Source: a virus. From it: 48,599 bases of DNA. The stretch lies in IMG/VR virus record IMGVR_UViG_3300023222_000213, positions 1 through 48,599 of that record. One strand, 5' to 3'. This document shows positions 32,108 through 39,690 of the stretch, piece after piece (position 1 is the first letter of the stretch; each line of letters opens with the position of its first letter). Below the pieces are notes generated by a model. The model ran no database searches. It saw only the letters and a program-made list of their open reading frames with translations, and was not told where the DNA came from. The translations under genes and the position numbers were made by a program.

Positions 32108-32650
32108 ATGAAAGAAATTGACCTTAAGAAACTAGCCGACACCATGCCGTGTAAATGGAGGGTTCAACATACCAAGAACGGCAAGTGCATTTGTGTTCCC
32201 TATATCGATGCACGACAGGCCCAAACCAGACTGGATGAAGTTTGTGGAGTTGAGGGATGGCAGAGCAAACACCATGAAGTAAAAGGCAATCTTTTCTGTG
32301 AGGTAGGAATCAATACCTCGGTAGGCTGGATTTGGAAAAGTGATGTAGGCAAGGAATCTAATATAGAAAAGGAAAAAGGGGAGAGCTCGGACAGCTTTAA
32401 AAGAGCTTGTGTAATGTGGGGCATTGGGAGGTTCTTATACGAGAAACAACCCCGAATAATTGAGGCTAGGAAGTATGAAAACAACGGAAAAATGTATCCG
32501 TATTCGCCAGAAAAGAAATCACTGATTTTCGACAACGAAACCCTAACCAAATACATCAATTGGCTTGAGGAAAAAGAAGCCCAGGCCAAAGCAAAGCAGA
32601 AAAAAGAACAAGATAAAATTAAATCAATGCCACAATATGAAGGAGCTTGA
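32108..32650 (+). CDS. Rad52-like single-strand annealing protein
   Basis: A 180-residue protein with the Rad52/22 core: YIDARQAQTRLDEVCGVEGWQ (34-54), a beta hairpin (GNLFCEVGINTSVGWIWKSD) and the C-terminal signature KGESSDSFKRACVMWGIGRFLY (89-110). It anneals complementary single strands in phage recombination. It is paired with a YqaJ exonuclease that starts inside its last codons, the classical two-component recombinase layout. Confidence 0.85.
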   Translation: MKEIDLKKLADTMPCKWRVQHTKNGKCICVPYIDARQAQTRLDEVCGVEGWQSKHHEVKGNLFCEVGINTSVGWIWKSDVGKESNIEKEKGESSDSFKRACVMWGIGRFLYEKQPRIIEARKYENNGKMYPYSPEKKSLIFDNETLTKYINWLEEKEAQAKAKQKKEQDKIKSMPQYEGA

Positions 32651-33281
32651 TAAGGTATTTGACCTAAATATTGAGCCAGCACTCCAAGGAACCCCAGAGT
32701 GGCACCAGGAACGTCTTAAGAGGCTCACAGCCTCGCGCTTTGGCGATATGATGAAAGAGGGCAAGGGAGAAGAGAGATTTGGCATGCTGGCTAAAAAGTA
32801 TGTCTACGAGAAGATCGCCGAACACTTAAGCGGAACACCACATATAATCAGCGCCAAGCCAATGGAGTGGGGCACCGATCATGAAGAAGAAGCCCGTAAT
32901 CTTTACATAGAAATCAAGAAAGTGGAGGTTGTTCAATGCGGCTTTTTATCCTACGAAGAAATTGCCGGGGGCAGCCCAGACGGGCTAGTTGGAGAGAATG
33001 GGATTATTGAAATTAAGTGCCCATTTAATCCTGCCAACCATGTAGCAACACTGATAACAAACGAGGTGACCGACAATCACTTATTCCAGTGCCAAGGGAA
33101 CCTAATGATAACCGACCGAAAGTGGTGCGACTATATCAGCTATGACCCCAGGATCAACGAGGAAAAACTAAGACTGCATGTCATTCGGATCAATCGAAAT
33201 GACCAAGTTATCGAGGCTATCCAGGAGCGCATCAAAGAAGTGAGCGAATATATCGACAATCTATTAATGGAGCTAGCATGA
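32637..33281 (+). CDS. YqaJ/lambda-type recombination exonuclease
   Basis: A 214-residue nuclease. GTPEWHQERLKRLTASRFGD (18-37) is the YqaJ N-terminal motif. Catalytic residues are Glu85 or neighbours in HEEEARNLY, Asp115 in GGSPDGLV and Glu125-x-Lys127 in IIEIKCPF. It resects double-strand ends 5' to 3' to feed the Rad52-like protein. Start at 32637 (14-bp overlap) rather than an in-frame TTG at 32565. Confidence 0.9.
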   Translation: MKELDKVFDLNIEPALQGTPEWHQERLKRLTASRFGDMMKEGKGEERFGMLAKKYVYEKIAEHLSGTPHIISAKPMEWGTDHEEEARNLYIEIKKVEVVQCGFLSYEEIAGGSPDGLVGENGIIEIKCPFNPANHVATLITNEVTDNHLFQCQGNLMITDRKWCDYISYDPRINEEKLRLHVIRINRNDQVIEAIQERIKEVSEYIDNLLMELA

Positions 33282-33550
33282 GCAAAGCAGTAAAATATTT
33301 AGAGGATTCTTCTTTTTGGTACACAAACGCAGATAATAAAGTGTGCCTAAAAAAAAATGCTGAAAAAGCCCTTGAGATCCAAAAGGCAGAGGTAATAGAA
33401 TGTTTAAAAAATGGAATGCCCAGCAACTGGTTGGACCCAATTTTAACAGGACCAGATTATAATCTAAATATCCCTGCTGATTGCTCAGATATAATAGGGC
33501 TCATGGATGCATTAAGAAAAAGGCTAATTAAAAAAATAGAAAATTTATGA
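33278..33550 (+). CDS. Early hypothetical protein
   Basis: A 90-residue protein (SKAVKYLEDSSFWYTNADNK) of mixed charge, coupled by ATGA overlap to the exonuclease. It may assist recombination. No family recognised. Confidence 0.5.
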   Translation: MSKAVKYLEDSSFWYTNADNKVCLKKNAEKALEIQKAEVIECLKNGMPSNWLDPILTGPDYNLNIPADCSDIIGLMDALRKRLIKKIENL

Positions 33551-33576
33551 TATTCATGTTAGGTGGTTTGGTTGAG

Positions 33577-33645
33577 TAGCAAGATCAGCCGGGGGGCGGA
33601 CATTTTAAGATAGCTCTAAAGGTAGAAGCTCCCTGGCCCTTGCTA
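33577..33645 (+). promoter_or_regulatory. Strong stem-loop before the C5 methyltransferase gene
   Basis: TAGCAAG (33577-33583) pairs with CTTGCTA (33639-33645), and GCCGGGGGGC (33588-33597) with GCTCCCTGGC (33628-33637): 17 pairs with two G-U and a small internal loop, capped by a 30-base AT-rich loop. It ends 10 bp before the ATG at 33656. It may control translation of the methyltransferase, bind its product, or attenuate transcription. Confidence 0.55.
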
Positions 33646-33655
33646 GAAAAGATGG

Positions 33656-34561
33656 ATGACACACGGACAATTATTTGGAGGAATAGCAGGTTTCGGTTTA
33701 GCTGCTCAATGGGCAGGAATAACGAACACATGGTACAACGAGATAGATCCTTATTGCTGTGATGTTGTTCGGGCAAGAATTGAAGATGGAAGTTTCAAAG
33801 ACAAGTTTCAGGTAATTGAAGGAGACATTAGAAATATCGGAAAGCACAACCTCAAGCCAGTTGACATTATTTCAGGAGGGTTCCCTTGTCAGCCCTTCAG
33901 TGTCGCAGGTAAAAGGAAGGGAAAGGCAGATGACCGTTATCTCTGGCCTGAAATGCTTAGAGTTATCCAAGAGCTTAAACCGGCCTTTGTTGTTGGCGAA
34001 AATGTTCCTAACCTCATCAACCTGGGCCTCGATGAATGCCTCGCTGACCTGGAGAATGAAGGGTATACGACAGAACAATTTATTATTCCAGCTAGTGCGG
34101 TTGGAGCATGGCACCAGCGAGATAGAATTTGGATTGTTGCCTACTCCAAATGCACAAATGGGCAGCTGTACAGAAAAAGCCCATGTGGAAAACTGGAATT
34201 GGAACAAAACACACTTCCGGAGAAACGATGGCTCCAAGGTTCAAACTCAGCTAACGGATTGGGTAAAGATGTATCCGACACCAACGGCCAGAGATTACCG
34301 AAGCCAACACGCGCAGGAGTCGGAAGCATTCAAGAACAGACAAAATCATTCCAGAGGAGTGAACCTGGTAGAACAACTACAAAGGGATGGGATTACTGGC
34401 AAACTGAACCCAACGTGGGTAGAGTGGCTGATGGGATACCCCGAAGGATGGACCGAATTAAAGCCCTCGGAAACGCCATCGTCCCACAAGCAGCACTCCC
34501 ATTTTTCAAAGCAATAAAACGATATGACACCCAATTTAAGACTCGCAATTATGAAAGTTAA
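33656..34561 (+). CDS. C5-cytosine DNA methyltransferase
   Basis: A 301-residue enzyme: motif I GQLFGGIAGFGLAA (4-17), motif IV GGFPCQPFS with catalytic Cys78, motif VI GENV with Glu115, motif VIII QRDRIW (154-159) and motifs IX/X ending RIKALGNAIVP (267-277). It methylates phage or host DNA, probably as protection against restriction. The region between motifs VIII and IX is short and the DNA there also encodes a second long frame. No partner restriction enzyme nearby. Confidence 0.9.
   Translation: MTHGQLFGGIAGFGLAAQWAGITNTWYNEIDPYCCDVVRARIEDGSFKDKFQVIEGDIRNIGKHNLKPVDIISGGFPCQPFSVAGKRKGKADDRYLWPEMLRVIQELKPAFVVGENVPNLINLGLDECLADLENEGYTTEQFIIPASAVGAWHQRDRIWIVAYSKCTNGQLYRKSPCGKLELEQNTLPEKRWLQGSNSANGLGKDVSDTNGQRLPKPTRAGVGSIQEQTKSFQRSEPGRTTTKGWDYWQTEPNVGRVADGIPRRMDRIKALGNAIVPQAALPFFKAIKRYDTQFKTRNYES
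33816..34517 (+). CDS. Overprinted 233-residue frame within the C5 methyltransferase
   Basis: A 233-codon frame, shifted by one base, lies wholly inside the methyltransferase gene. Its product contains SSTWASMNASLTWRMKG (about 67-83), GLLPTPNA (about 107) and YPTPTARDY, then KLNPTWVEWLMGYPEGWTEL (about 193-212). These are blocks I know from phage methyltransferase-associated proteins, and the last overlaps the codons for GRVADGIP...KALGNAIVP in the main frame. That suggests dual coding conserved in the family. The ATG is inside the main gene and no separate start signal is evident. Confidence 0.5.
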   Translation: MKETLEISESTTSSQLTLFQEGSLVSPSVSQVKGRERQMTVISGLKCLELSKSLNRPLLLAKMFLTSSTWASMNASLTWRMKGIRQNNLLFQLVRLEHGTSEIEFGLLPTPNAQMGSCTEKAHVENWNWNKTHFRRNDGSKVQTQLTDWVKMYPTPTARDYRSQHAQESEAFKNRQNHSRGVNLVEQLQRDGITGKLNPTWVEWLMGYPEGWTELKPSETPSSHKQHSHFSKQ

Positions 34562-34703
34562 AAGCCCTATAAAGACAATAGAAAATTGGTTTGAAAGTGT
34601 AGACCATGACACTAAGATGCTTTGTGCATTTGCTACAATAATATGCATAGCTACTTTGATGTCTCTGGCTATAGTGTGGGGATTTTTAATCGTGATTGGA
34701 TGA
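34551..34703 (+). CDS. 50-residue single-pass membrane protein
   Basis: Starts MKVKSPIKTIENWFESVDHD and ends in a membrane helix, LCAFATIICIATLMSLAIVW plus GFLIVIG. Overlaps the C5 methyltransferase stop by 11 bp and the next ATG by 4 bp (ATGA), good support for a real gene. Function unknown. Confidence 0.6.
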   Translation: MKVKSPIKTIENWFESVDHDTKMLCAFATIICIATLMSLAIVWGFLIVIG

Positions 34704-35251
34704 AATACGGGCCTCAAACATATTTATGGGAACCTCATTTGCTTGCTGCAGACGTAGTGTATACGCCAGATTTTGTGGCTAAGCATATAGTCAAATATTT
34801 AAAGCCAAGCGGCAAATGTTTGGACCCATGTAAGGGGGACGGAGCTTTTTATCAATACCTGCCTCCAGGATCAGATTATTGCGAGATAAGAGATGGAAAA
34901 GACTTTATGTCGTATACCGGAAATATTGATTGGGTTATTGGTAATCCACCGTATAGCATTTTCGAAAATTTCCTCCGTCAAGCATTTTATATCTCCCAAA
35001 ACGTCAGTTATCTGGTGCCAACAAACAAGATATTCCAAAGGCAAATAATCATGCGTCTTATTAACGAGTATGGGGGAATCAAGAGTATGATAATCTACGG
35101 CTCAGGATCAATTATAGGTTTCCCGTTTGGTTTCAGTGTGGGAAACTTTCATTTCCAAAAGGACTATAAGGGCAAGTGTGAGATAGTCATGGGCATTAGT
35201 TCAATTACAAATGAAAGTAAGATAAAAAATCAAACCAAGATGGAGTTATGA
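34700..35251 (+). CDS. N6-adenine DNA methyltransferase-like protein
   Basis: A 183-residue enzyme. YTPDFVAKHIVKYL (21-34), motif I CLDPCKGDGAFYQYL (40-54) and motif IV IDWVIGNPPYSIF (76-88) with NPPY at 82-85 mark an amino-methyltransferase. The ATG at 34700 makes an ATGA overlap with the small membrane protein, so it is preferred over the ATG at 34622. Likely anti-restriction role. Confidence 0.8.
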   Translation: MKYGPQTYLWEPHLLAADVVYTPDFVAKHIVKYLKPSGKCLDPCKGDGAFYQYLPPGSDYCEIRDGKDFMSYTGNIDWVIGNPPYSIFENFLRQAFYISQNVSYLVPTNKIFQRQIIMRLINEYGGIKSMIIYGSGSIIGFPFGFSVGNFHFQKDYKGKCEIVMGISSITNESKIKNQTKMEL

Positions 35252-35415
35252 AACCAAGACACTCAAATTTCAAGAACCTCCGGATAAAGCTTTCTGATGC
35301 AGTAGGCGGCAGACTAGGAAAGTCTAATATCAAAAAGCAGGATTTCGGACATTGGTTTAACGCTGATTATCTACGCAAGTACTTAATTTTTAGCCCAATA
35401 AAGAATAAAGCATAG
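35248..35415 (+). CDS. Small basic early protein
   Basis: A 55-residue basic protein (MKPRHSNFKNLRIKLSDAVG) overlapping the methyltransferase stop by 4 bp. Possibly DNA-binding by charge only. Family not recognised. Confidence 0.5.
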   Translation: MKPRHSNFKNLRIKLSDAVGGRLGKSNIKKQDFGHWFNADYLRKYLIFSPIKNKA

Positions 35416-35431
35416 GTTATGAAAGAGCAGT

Positions 35432-36211
35432 ATGGCAAGAAAGGAAAGAAATAATATTGACTACTTCCCGCATCCGGTAACTCATGGTAAGAAAATGTTT
35501 TATCTGAGGTCAAAATATGGCAATGACGGATACGCTATTTGGTTCCGTCTGTTAGAGGAATTAGGAAAGGCTGACTACCACTATTTAGACCTTAAAGATG
35601 AAGTGCAAATTATGTACTTGAGTAGTGAGTTCGCTGTATCTGAGGATGTGCTAAAAGAGGTGATAAAAATACTGGTCCGATTCAATGAGTTTGATAGATA
35701 TCTTTGGGAAAAAGACTCAATACTTTTCAATGAAAAATTTGTGGAGAGCATAGAGGATGCCTATAAGAAAAGGAATAATCCATGCATAACAAAAAAATCA
35801 TTACTAGGGAAGTTACTGGCAAACGGGAGACTTAAAGAGGCAAAGCGGCTCCCTAAATCAAGTAAAAGGCCACCTAAAGTATCCGGTAATCCACAAAGGA
35901 TAGTAAAGGATATAAAAGAAGAGGATACTAAACTTAAAGTAAAGGATAGGATAGGATATTTACGCACCCAAATAACCGATGTTTTAATTTTTTCTACTGG
36001 AAGAGAATTCGGATTAACGGCAGAGGAAATTTTTGAACAAAAAGAAAAATGGCTGGAGGCGCGGGCCGGCCACGAGTTCAATGACAAGGGGCACATCATC
36101 AATTCATTCCGTGCATGGATGAAAGAGTACAAAGGCACACGGAAAAAATCTGGTAAGTCGGTAGTTGATGGCGCTATTGCCGAAATGGAAAAGTTAGAAA
36201 ATGAAAACTGA
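35432..36211 (+). CDS. Lin1244/Lin1753-type replication organiser-like protein
   Basis: A 259-residue protein: NIDYFPHPVTHGKKMFYLRSKYGNDGYAIWFRLLEELGKA (8-47) is the Lin1244/Lin1753 (DUF4373) N-terminal domain, a winged-helix-type fold found in phage replisome organisers. A Lys/Arg-rich linker and a helical C-terminal part follow. It probably opens or marks the phage replication origin. No helicase gene is recognised, so the host helicase would be recruited. Confidence 0.7.
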   Translation: MARKERNNIDYFPHPVTHGKKMFYLRSKYGNDGYAIWFRLLEELGKADYHYLDLKDEVQIMYLSSEFAVSEDVLKEVIKILVRFNEFDRYLWEKDSILFNEKFVESIEDAYKKRNNPCITKKSLLGKLLANGRLKEAKRLPKSSKRPPKVSGNPQRIVKDIKEEDTKLKVKDRIGYLRTQITDVLIFSTGREFGLTAEEIFEQKEKWLEARAGHEFNDKGHIINSFRAWMKEYKGTRKKSGKSVVDGAIAEMEKLENEN

Positions 36212-36695
36212 ACAATCAATACCAATCATCCAAAAAGCCTACGAGCGCCTAGAGATTCTTACGGGCCTCCATCAATGGGAGAAAGTCAACGAAGAAACGC
36301 AGCAGCTTCTTTTGATCGAGATGGCCAAGGTGTGCAAACGGTTCGGATGGCTCACACCAGAAACCCTAACGGCGATCCTGGACCGTGGCATGATAGGAGC
36401 TTATGGCGACATTACAGGATTACACCCAGTGAGCCTGAACACCTGGCTAATGAATATGAAAAAAACCACCTACGGCGATAGCCAGAACCTGAAAACAGCG
36501 GAACAGATCAAAGAGGAAAAAGAACATTCGGAAAAGATGCGACTATGGGTAGAAGCCAAAAGAAAGAAAGATGGCCCGGATTGGTATAAGCAAGAATTAG
36601 AGATAGAAAAGAAGAGAGCCAAGGCAAACCCCTCAAAAGCCAAAGGCATGGGTGAAAGGTTAAAAGAACAAATCTACGGACTGAAACCAAAATAG
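36201..36695 (+). CDS. Possible replication accessory protein
   Basis: A 164-residue helical protein. LHPVSLNTWLMNMKKTTYGD near 75-95 and the Lys-rich end resemble proteins next to replication organisers in Bacteroidetes phages. It could be a helicase loader-like partner. Overlaps the previous gene by 11 bp. Confidence 0.5.
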   Translation: MKTEQSIPIIQKAYERLEILTGLHQWEKVNEETQQLLLIEMAKVCKRFGWLTPETLTAILDRGMIGAYGDITGLHPVSLNTWLMNMKKTTYGDSQNLKTAEQIKEEKEHSEKMRLWVEAKRKKDGPDWYKQELEIEKKRAKANPSKAKGMGERLKEQIYGLKPK

Positions 36696-36719
36696 TGTTT
36701 ACTCAAAATCATAAATAAG

Positions 36720-36977
36720 ATGAAAACAATTAAGACAATCGGATCAAGAACAAGTGATGATCTAAAATTTTATTACTGGCCAAGTCCGGAAAACGAAAAG
36801 GACGAACCAGAACCAATTATTTTAGATGAGGCCGATATAGATGAATTAGTTAAGAGGCCAAAGTTCAAAAAAGAGCTATTGGATTCTATTAATTGTTTTG
36901 TGGCCGATATTCAGCAATCTGTGGGTGACGATTTAAAAGATATTTGGGATAGACTGGATAAAATAGAAAACTTTTAA
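36720..36977 (+). CDS. Early hypothetical protein
   Basis: An 85-residue acidic protein (MKTIKTIGSRTSDDLKFYYW) with a helical C-terminal half. No known motif. Confidence 0.45.
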   Translation: MKTIKTIGSRTSDDLKFYYWPSPENEKDEPEPIILDEADIDELVKRPKFKKELLDSINCFVADIQQSVGDDLKDIWDRLDKIENF

Positions 36978-36991
36978 CACCTACTCAGATT

Positions 36992-37171
36992 ATGGAAAAC
37001 TCAGGACCGATAGGAAAGACACTTGAAAAGCTAGACAGCCTTTTCGACTTCGGGCACGTCCATAAATTCGGGGCCTCACAATGGTTAATAATTAGAGAGA
37101 TAGTTGTGGCCGCGATAGCCTTCTATGAGAAAGAAAAAGAGGATGCTGGCACAAGGAATTTAAAGAATTAG
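36992..37171 (+). CDS. 59-residue early hypothetical protein
   Basis: MENSGPIGKTLEKLDSLFDF then WLIIREIVVAAIAFYEKEKE; amphipathic helices, possibly peripheral to the membrane. Four bp before the next gene. No family recognised. Confidence 0.45.
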   Translation: MENSGPIGKTLEKLDSLFDFGHVHKFGASQWLIIREIVVAAIAFYEKEKEDAGTRNLKN

Positions 37172-37175
37172 TGAA

Positions 37176-37430
37176 ATGAACCATACAGCTTACCCAAATT
37201 CAAATCAAGTAGCATGCAATAGATGCGGAGGTTTATTAACAGGCAGTTTAAGGCACACTGGCGATTATTATTGCACTTGCCATAACAATGAGTACAAGAT
37301 GAAGCAAAAATTCCTCTCCCTCATAGACTCCATGCCAACCAGGAGGATACGATTCCCATTTATACTTAGCGAGGAAAAAGAAGTAATCTCAAAAGACGAG
37401 TTAAAAAAACTAATTGAAAAAGAGCTGTAA
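37176..37430 (+). CDS. Small putative zinc-ribbon protein
   Basis: An 84-residue protein with ACNRCGG at 13-19 and YYCTCHN at 31-37, two Cys pairs that could bind zinc, then a helical C-terminus. Its stop overlaps the MerR-like gene start (taATG). The function is unknown. Confidence 0.5.
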   Translation: MNHTAYPNSNQVACNRCGGLLTGSLRHTGDYYCTCHNNEYKMKQKFLSLIDSMPTRRIRFPFILSEEKEVISKDELKKLIEKEL

Positions 37431-37729
37431 TGCTTCATAAGGAAAAACCCATAGAAAAAAGGTATTTATTGGTAGGCGAAGTTTGTAAAGCTATCAATAT
37501 CAGTCTATACATGTTCGGGCATAGGAAACTAATCACTCCAGAGGCCATTCGTTTGTGGGAAAAGGAATTTGATATTTGTCCTAACAGAGGAGCACACAGG
37601 GGATATGGATTTGAAAGGCATTACACGGCAGCACAATCTAATCATCTTTTGAAGATTGCAAAGCTGCTTAAAATAGAGGGCTACACAATTAAGGGGGCAA
37701 AACGACAGCTAAAATTAACTCCAAAATGA
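37430..37729 (+). CDS. MerR-like helix-turn-helix regulator
   Basis: A 99-residue protein: KRYLLVGEVCKAINISLYMF (10-29), AIRLWEKEFDICPNRGA (39-55), RHYTAAQSNHLLKIAKLLKIEGYTIKGAKRQL (63-94). This is the winged MerR-type fold (activation helix, wing, and GYTIKGAK end) with no effector domain. Located at the turn from early to middle genes. It may control transcription of the following genes. Confidence 0.65.
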   Translation: MLHKEKPIEKRYLLVGEVCKAINISLYMFGHRKLITPEAIRLWEKEFDICPNRGAHRGYGFERHYTAAQSNHLLKIAKLLKIEGYTIKGAKRQLKLTPK

Positions 37730-37790
37730 AGGCCAAAACATTGCATAACTCGCTGAATTTAAGTAAATTAAGGTTACAATCAATCTTAAT

Positions 37791-37952
37791 ATGCGAAAGA
37801 CATTTATCAAGTTTGCAGGTCTTTTCGTTGCAGCTTTGGCAATCAGCGCTCTACTACATTCATGCTTTGACGAGCCACCTGATCCAGCTAAAGCACCAAC
37901 CGAAAAGAAATCTGACAGCGTACCTGGAGGTGGTGGCAATCCGCCTCAGTAA
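37791..37952 (+). CDS. 53-residue lipoprotein
   Basis: Signal peptide MRKTFIKFAGLFVAALAISA and lipobox LHSC with Cys25, then a short Pro-, Lys- and Gly-rich tail ending GGGGNPPQ. It is read in another frame than a longer uninterrupted frame starting at 37726; the lipoprotein is preferred here because it has a complete export signal. It may work at the cell surface with the membrane protein that follows. Confidence 0.6.
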   Translation: MRKTFIKFAGLFVAALAISALLHSCFDEPPDPAKAPTEKKSDSVPGGGGNPPQ

Positions 37953-37986
37953 TTGGGGTAAACCAATACTTCAGGACCGCAAATTT

Positions 37987-38514
37987 ATGATAGGAGTTAT
38001 CCTATTTGTGCTGTCATATTACGCTACAAACCTTTGGATGCACTTCCCTGAAAGACTCGGAGCAACATCAGAATATAACCAGTGGGACCAAAACGCAGTA
38101 TGGACTACAGCCATTTGTTTTAGCTATACTTTTTTAGCGGCCACTCTTTTTATCTACTCCCCCGAATCAGATAAGAGAGTAAGGCTACTAGCTTTGGCCT
38201 GGATTTATTATTATGGGATCTTCAACACGTTTCAGACTATCCCAGGGTGGAATACTTCGCTTGTGTTGAAGGTTCTCACCGAGGCTGGGGCTTTTACTAT
38301 GCTGGCGGCTTTAATCGCTTACGCGCGAAAGAAAGCCCACCAGGAAGTCCAGGAAAAAGTAAGCTTCATAAACCACCACTTAAGGGACAAGACCGCCCGG
38401 ATAAAAGGAGTAAGAAAAATCAATATTCCACCTTCTTACCAAGGCCAGATAATTGACCGAGAGGCCAAGGAGCTAGACCGAAATTTTGACACTTTAACAG
38501 AAATGATAAAATGA
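37987..38514 (+). CDS. Multi-pass membrane protein
   Basis: From ATG 37987 the product has 175 residues (MIGVILFVLSYYATNLWMHF) with about four membrane helices (AVWTTAICFSYTFLAATLFIY, RVRLLALAWIYYYGIF, LVLKVLTEAGAFTMLAALIA) and a basic C-terminal cytoplasmic part. The frame stays open back to 37726, but that part overlaps the lipoprotein gene. Function unknown. Confidence 0.55.
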   Translation: MIGVILFVLSYYATNLWMHFPERLGATSEYNQWDQNAVWTTAICFSYTFLAATLFIYSPESDKRVRLLALAWIYYYGIFNTFQTIPGWNTSLVLKVLTEAGAFTMLAALIAYARKKAHQEVQEKVSFINHHLRDKTARIKGVRKINIPPSYQGQIIDREAKELDRNFDTLTEMIK

Positions 38515-38768
38515 AAGATGACGGCGTCTTAAAAAGGTTTATGCAAGAGTTTTTCCCATACCGGGAGTTTAAAAAAATTGGATTCTTCACTGATGAGATG
38601 AAAGGTGATTACTTAGCGCAGGCAAAAAGAGTGTGTGAGTTTTTCGGTTATGAAACAGTATACGAGTATGGGGCAAAAGAAGTCCGGGCACACATATCCT
38701 ACGGCGAACCTAATCACAGGCCGATCGGAGAACCTTTTTGGACCGTTTTTCCAAGTATATATGATTGA
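38511..38768 (+). CDS. Hypothetical protein
   Basis: An 85-residue protein (KDDGVLKRFMQEFFPYREFK) with aromatic-rich segments; ATGA overlap with the previous gene. No family recognised. Confidence 0.45.
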   Translation: MKDDGVLKRFMQEFFPYREFKKIGFFTDEMKGDYLAQAKRVCEFFGYETVYEYGAKEVRAHISYGEPNHRPIGEPFWTVFPSIYD

Positions 38769-38793
38769 ATTTAACCAAACTAACTGAAATGCT

Positions 38794-39090
38794 ATGATGA
38801 AAAAGGCCAAGCGTTACGAAATTGATTCATTTGAGAAATTGTGCAACATAGTTTCAGAAGAAAACCTTGAGCGCATATCTACGGACTTGTGCTTGTGGTT
38901 AGCATATCATGTTGAAATGATGAAAACATTGAGGAAGAAACATTCTAAAGAGACTAAAGGCAAAACTAACTCTGAAATAGGGCAGTCATTTTTTATATGG
39001 ATTGATGATGGCAAACACGACTTTAAGAACGTTTTGGTTAAGAACAAAAGCACTGGCGAAATCAGCAAGATAAGCTTTAAGAAAAAATAA
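38794..39090 (+). CDS. Hypothetical protein
   Basis: A 98-residue, mostly helical and charged protein with an end like FIWIDDGKHDFKNVLVKN. No motif recognised. Confidence 0.45.
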   Translation: MMKKAKRYEIDSFEKLCNIVSEENLERISTDLCLWLAYHVEMMKTLRKKHSKETKGKTNSEIGQSFFIWIDDGKHDFKNVLVKNKSTGEISKISFKKK

Positions 39091-39104
39091 CCAAGTCAAC
39101 CTAA

Positions 39105-39380
39105 ATGATAGAACAAATGAAAATACATTCTTCAACGTTGGAAAAATTCCCTAGATGTGCAAAGCATTTTCCTACTCATGCATTGAGTGAAGGAATGGCT
39201 GAATCCAATCACGATCAAAGTTTAAAAAAATTGGACGAAAGAGGGGGAATGGGGACACATGAAATATTGGCCAATCTGTTTAAGCAACCTATTTCATGGA
39301 CAAAAAATAATCCAGAATGTGAAAGACAAGTGAAACTAATAAATGCCATAACTAATTTTTGGATTAATTCAAATGCTTAA
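39105..39380 (+). CDS. Hypothetical protein
   Basis: A 91-residue protein with several His and Glu residues (KFPRCAKHFPTHALSEGMAE). An ATG at 39117 is an alternative start. No family assigned. Confidence 0.45.
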   Translation: MIEQMKIHSSTLEKFPRCAKHFPTHALSEGMAESNHDQSLKKLDERGGMGTHEILANLFKQPISWTKNNPECERQVKLINAITNFWINSNA

Positions 39381-39405
39381 CTCCTAATCATTCTAAAGCA
39401 GAGGT

Positions 39406-39645
39406 ATGATAAACATTAAATCAAAAATCGCCATCAGCCACAGGAAGGGCAATATATCAATCGGAGACATTGGACAGACTCAATTATCATATTTGAATGA
39501 TGAAATAATGGAACAAATACCCATTTGGTTTGAAAAACACCGCCGAGAGTTTTACTGGTACCCTGTTTGGATAATTAAAACAAATATCAATTCCCCCGAA
39601 CTTCTAACCCCCAACGATAAAACTATCACCACCATGAATATTTAA
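39406..39645 (+). CDS. Hypothetical protein
   Basis: A 79-residue protein (INIKSKIAISHRKGNISIGD) with an IPIWFEKHRREFYWYPVW aromatic stretch. AT-rich. No function suggested. Confidence 0.4.
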   Translation: MINIKSKIAISHRKGNISIGDIGQTQLSYLNDEIMEQIPIWFEKHRREFYWYPVWIIKTNINSPELLTPNDKTITTMNI

Positions 39646-39690
39646 GATCTATCTTCAAATGCCCAGATTGTGGACTCGAACATTATTAAT

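Noticed and set aside
32200-32682. 160-codon - strand frame opposite the annealing protein gene
   Set aside because: Shadow of the Rad52-like gene, with low-complexity Ser/Leu/Phe composition.
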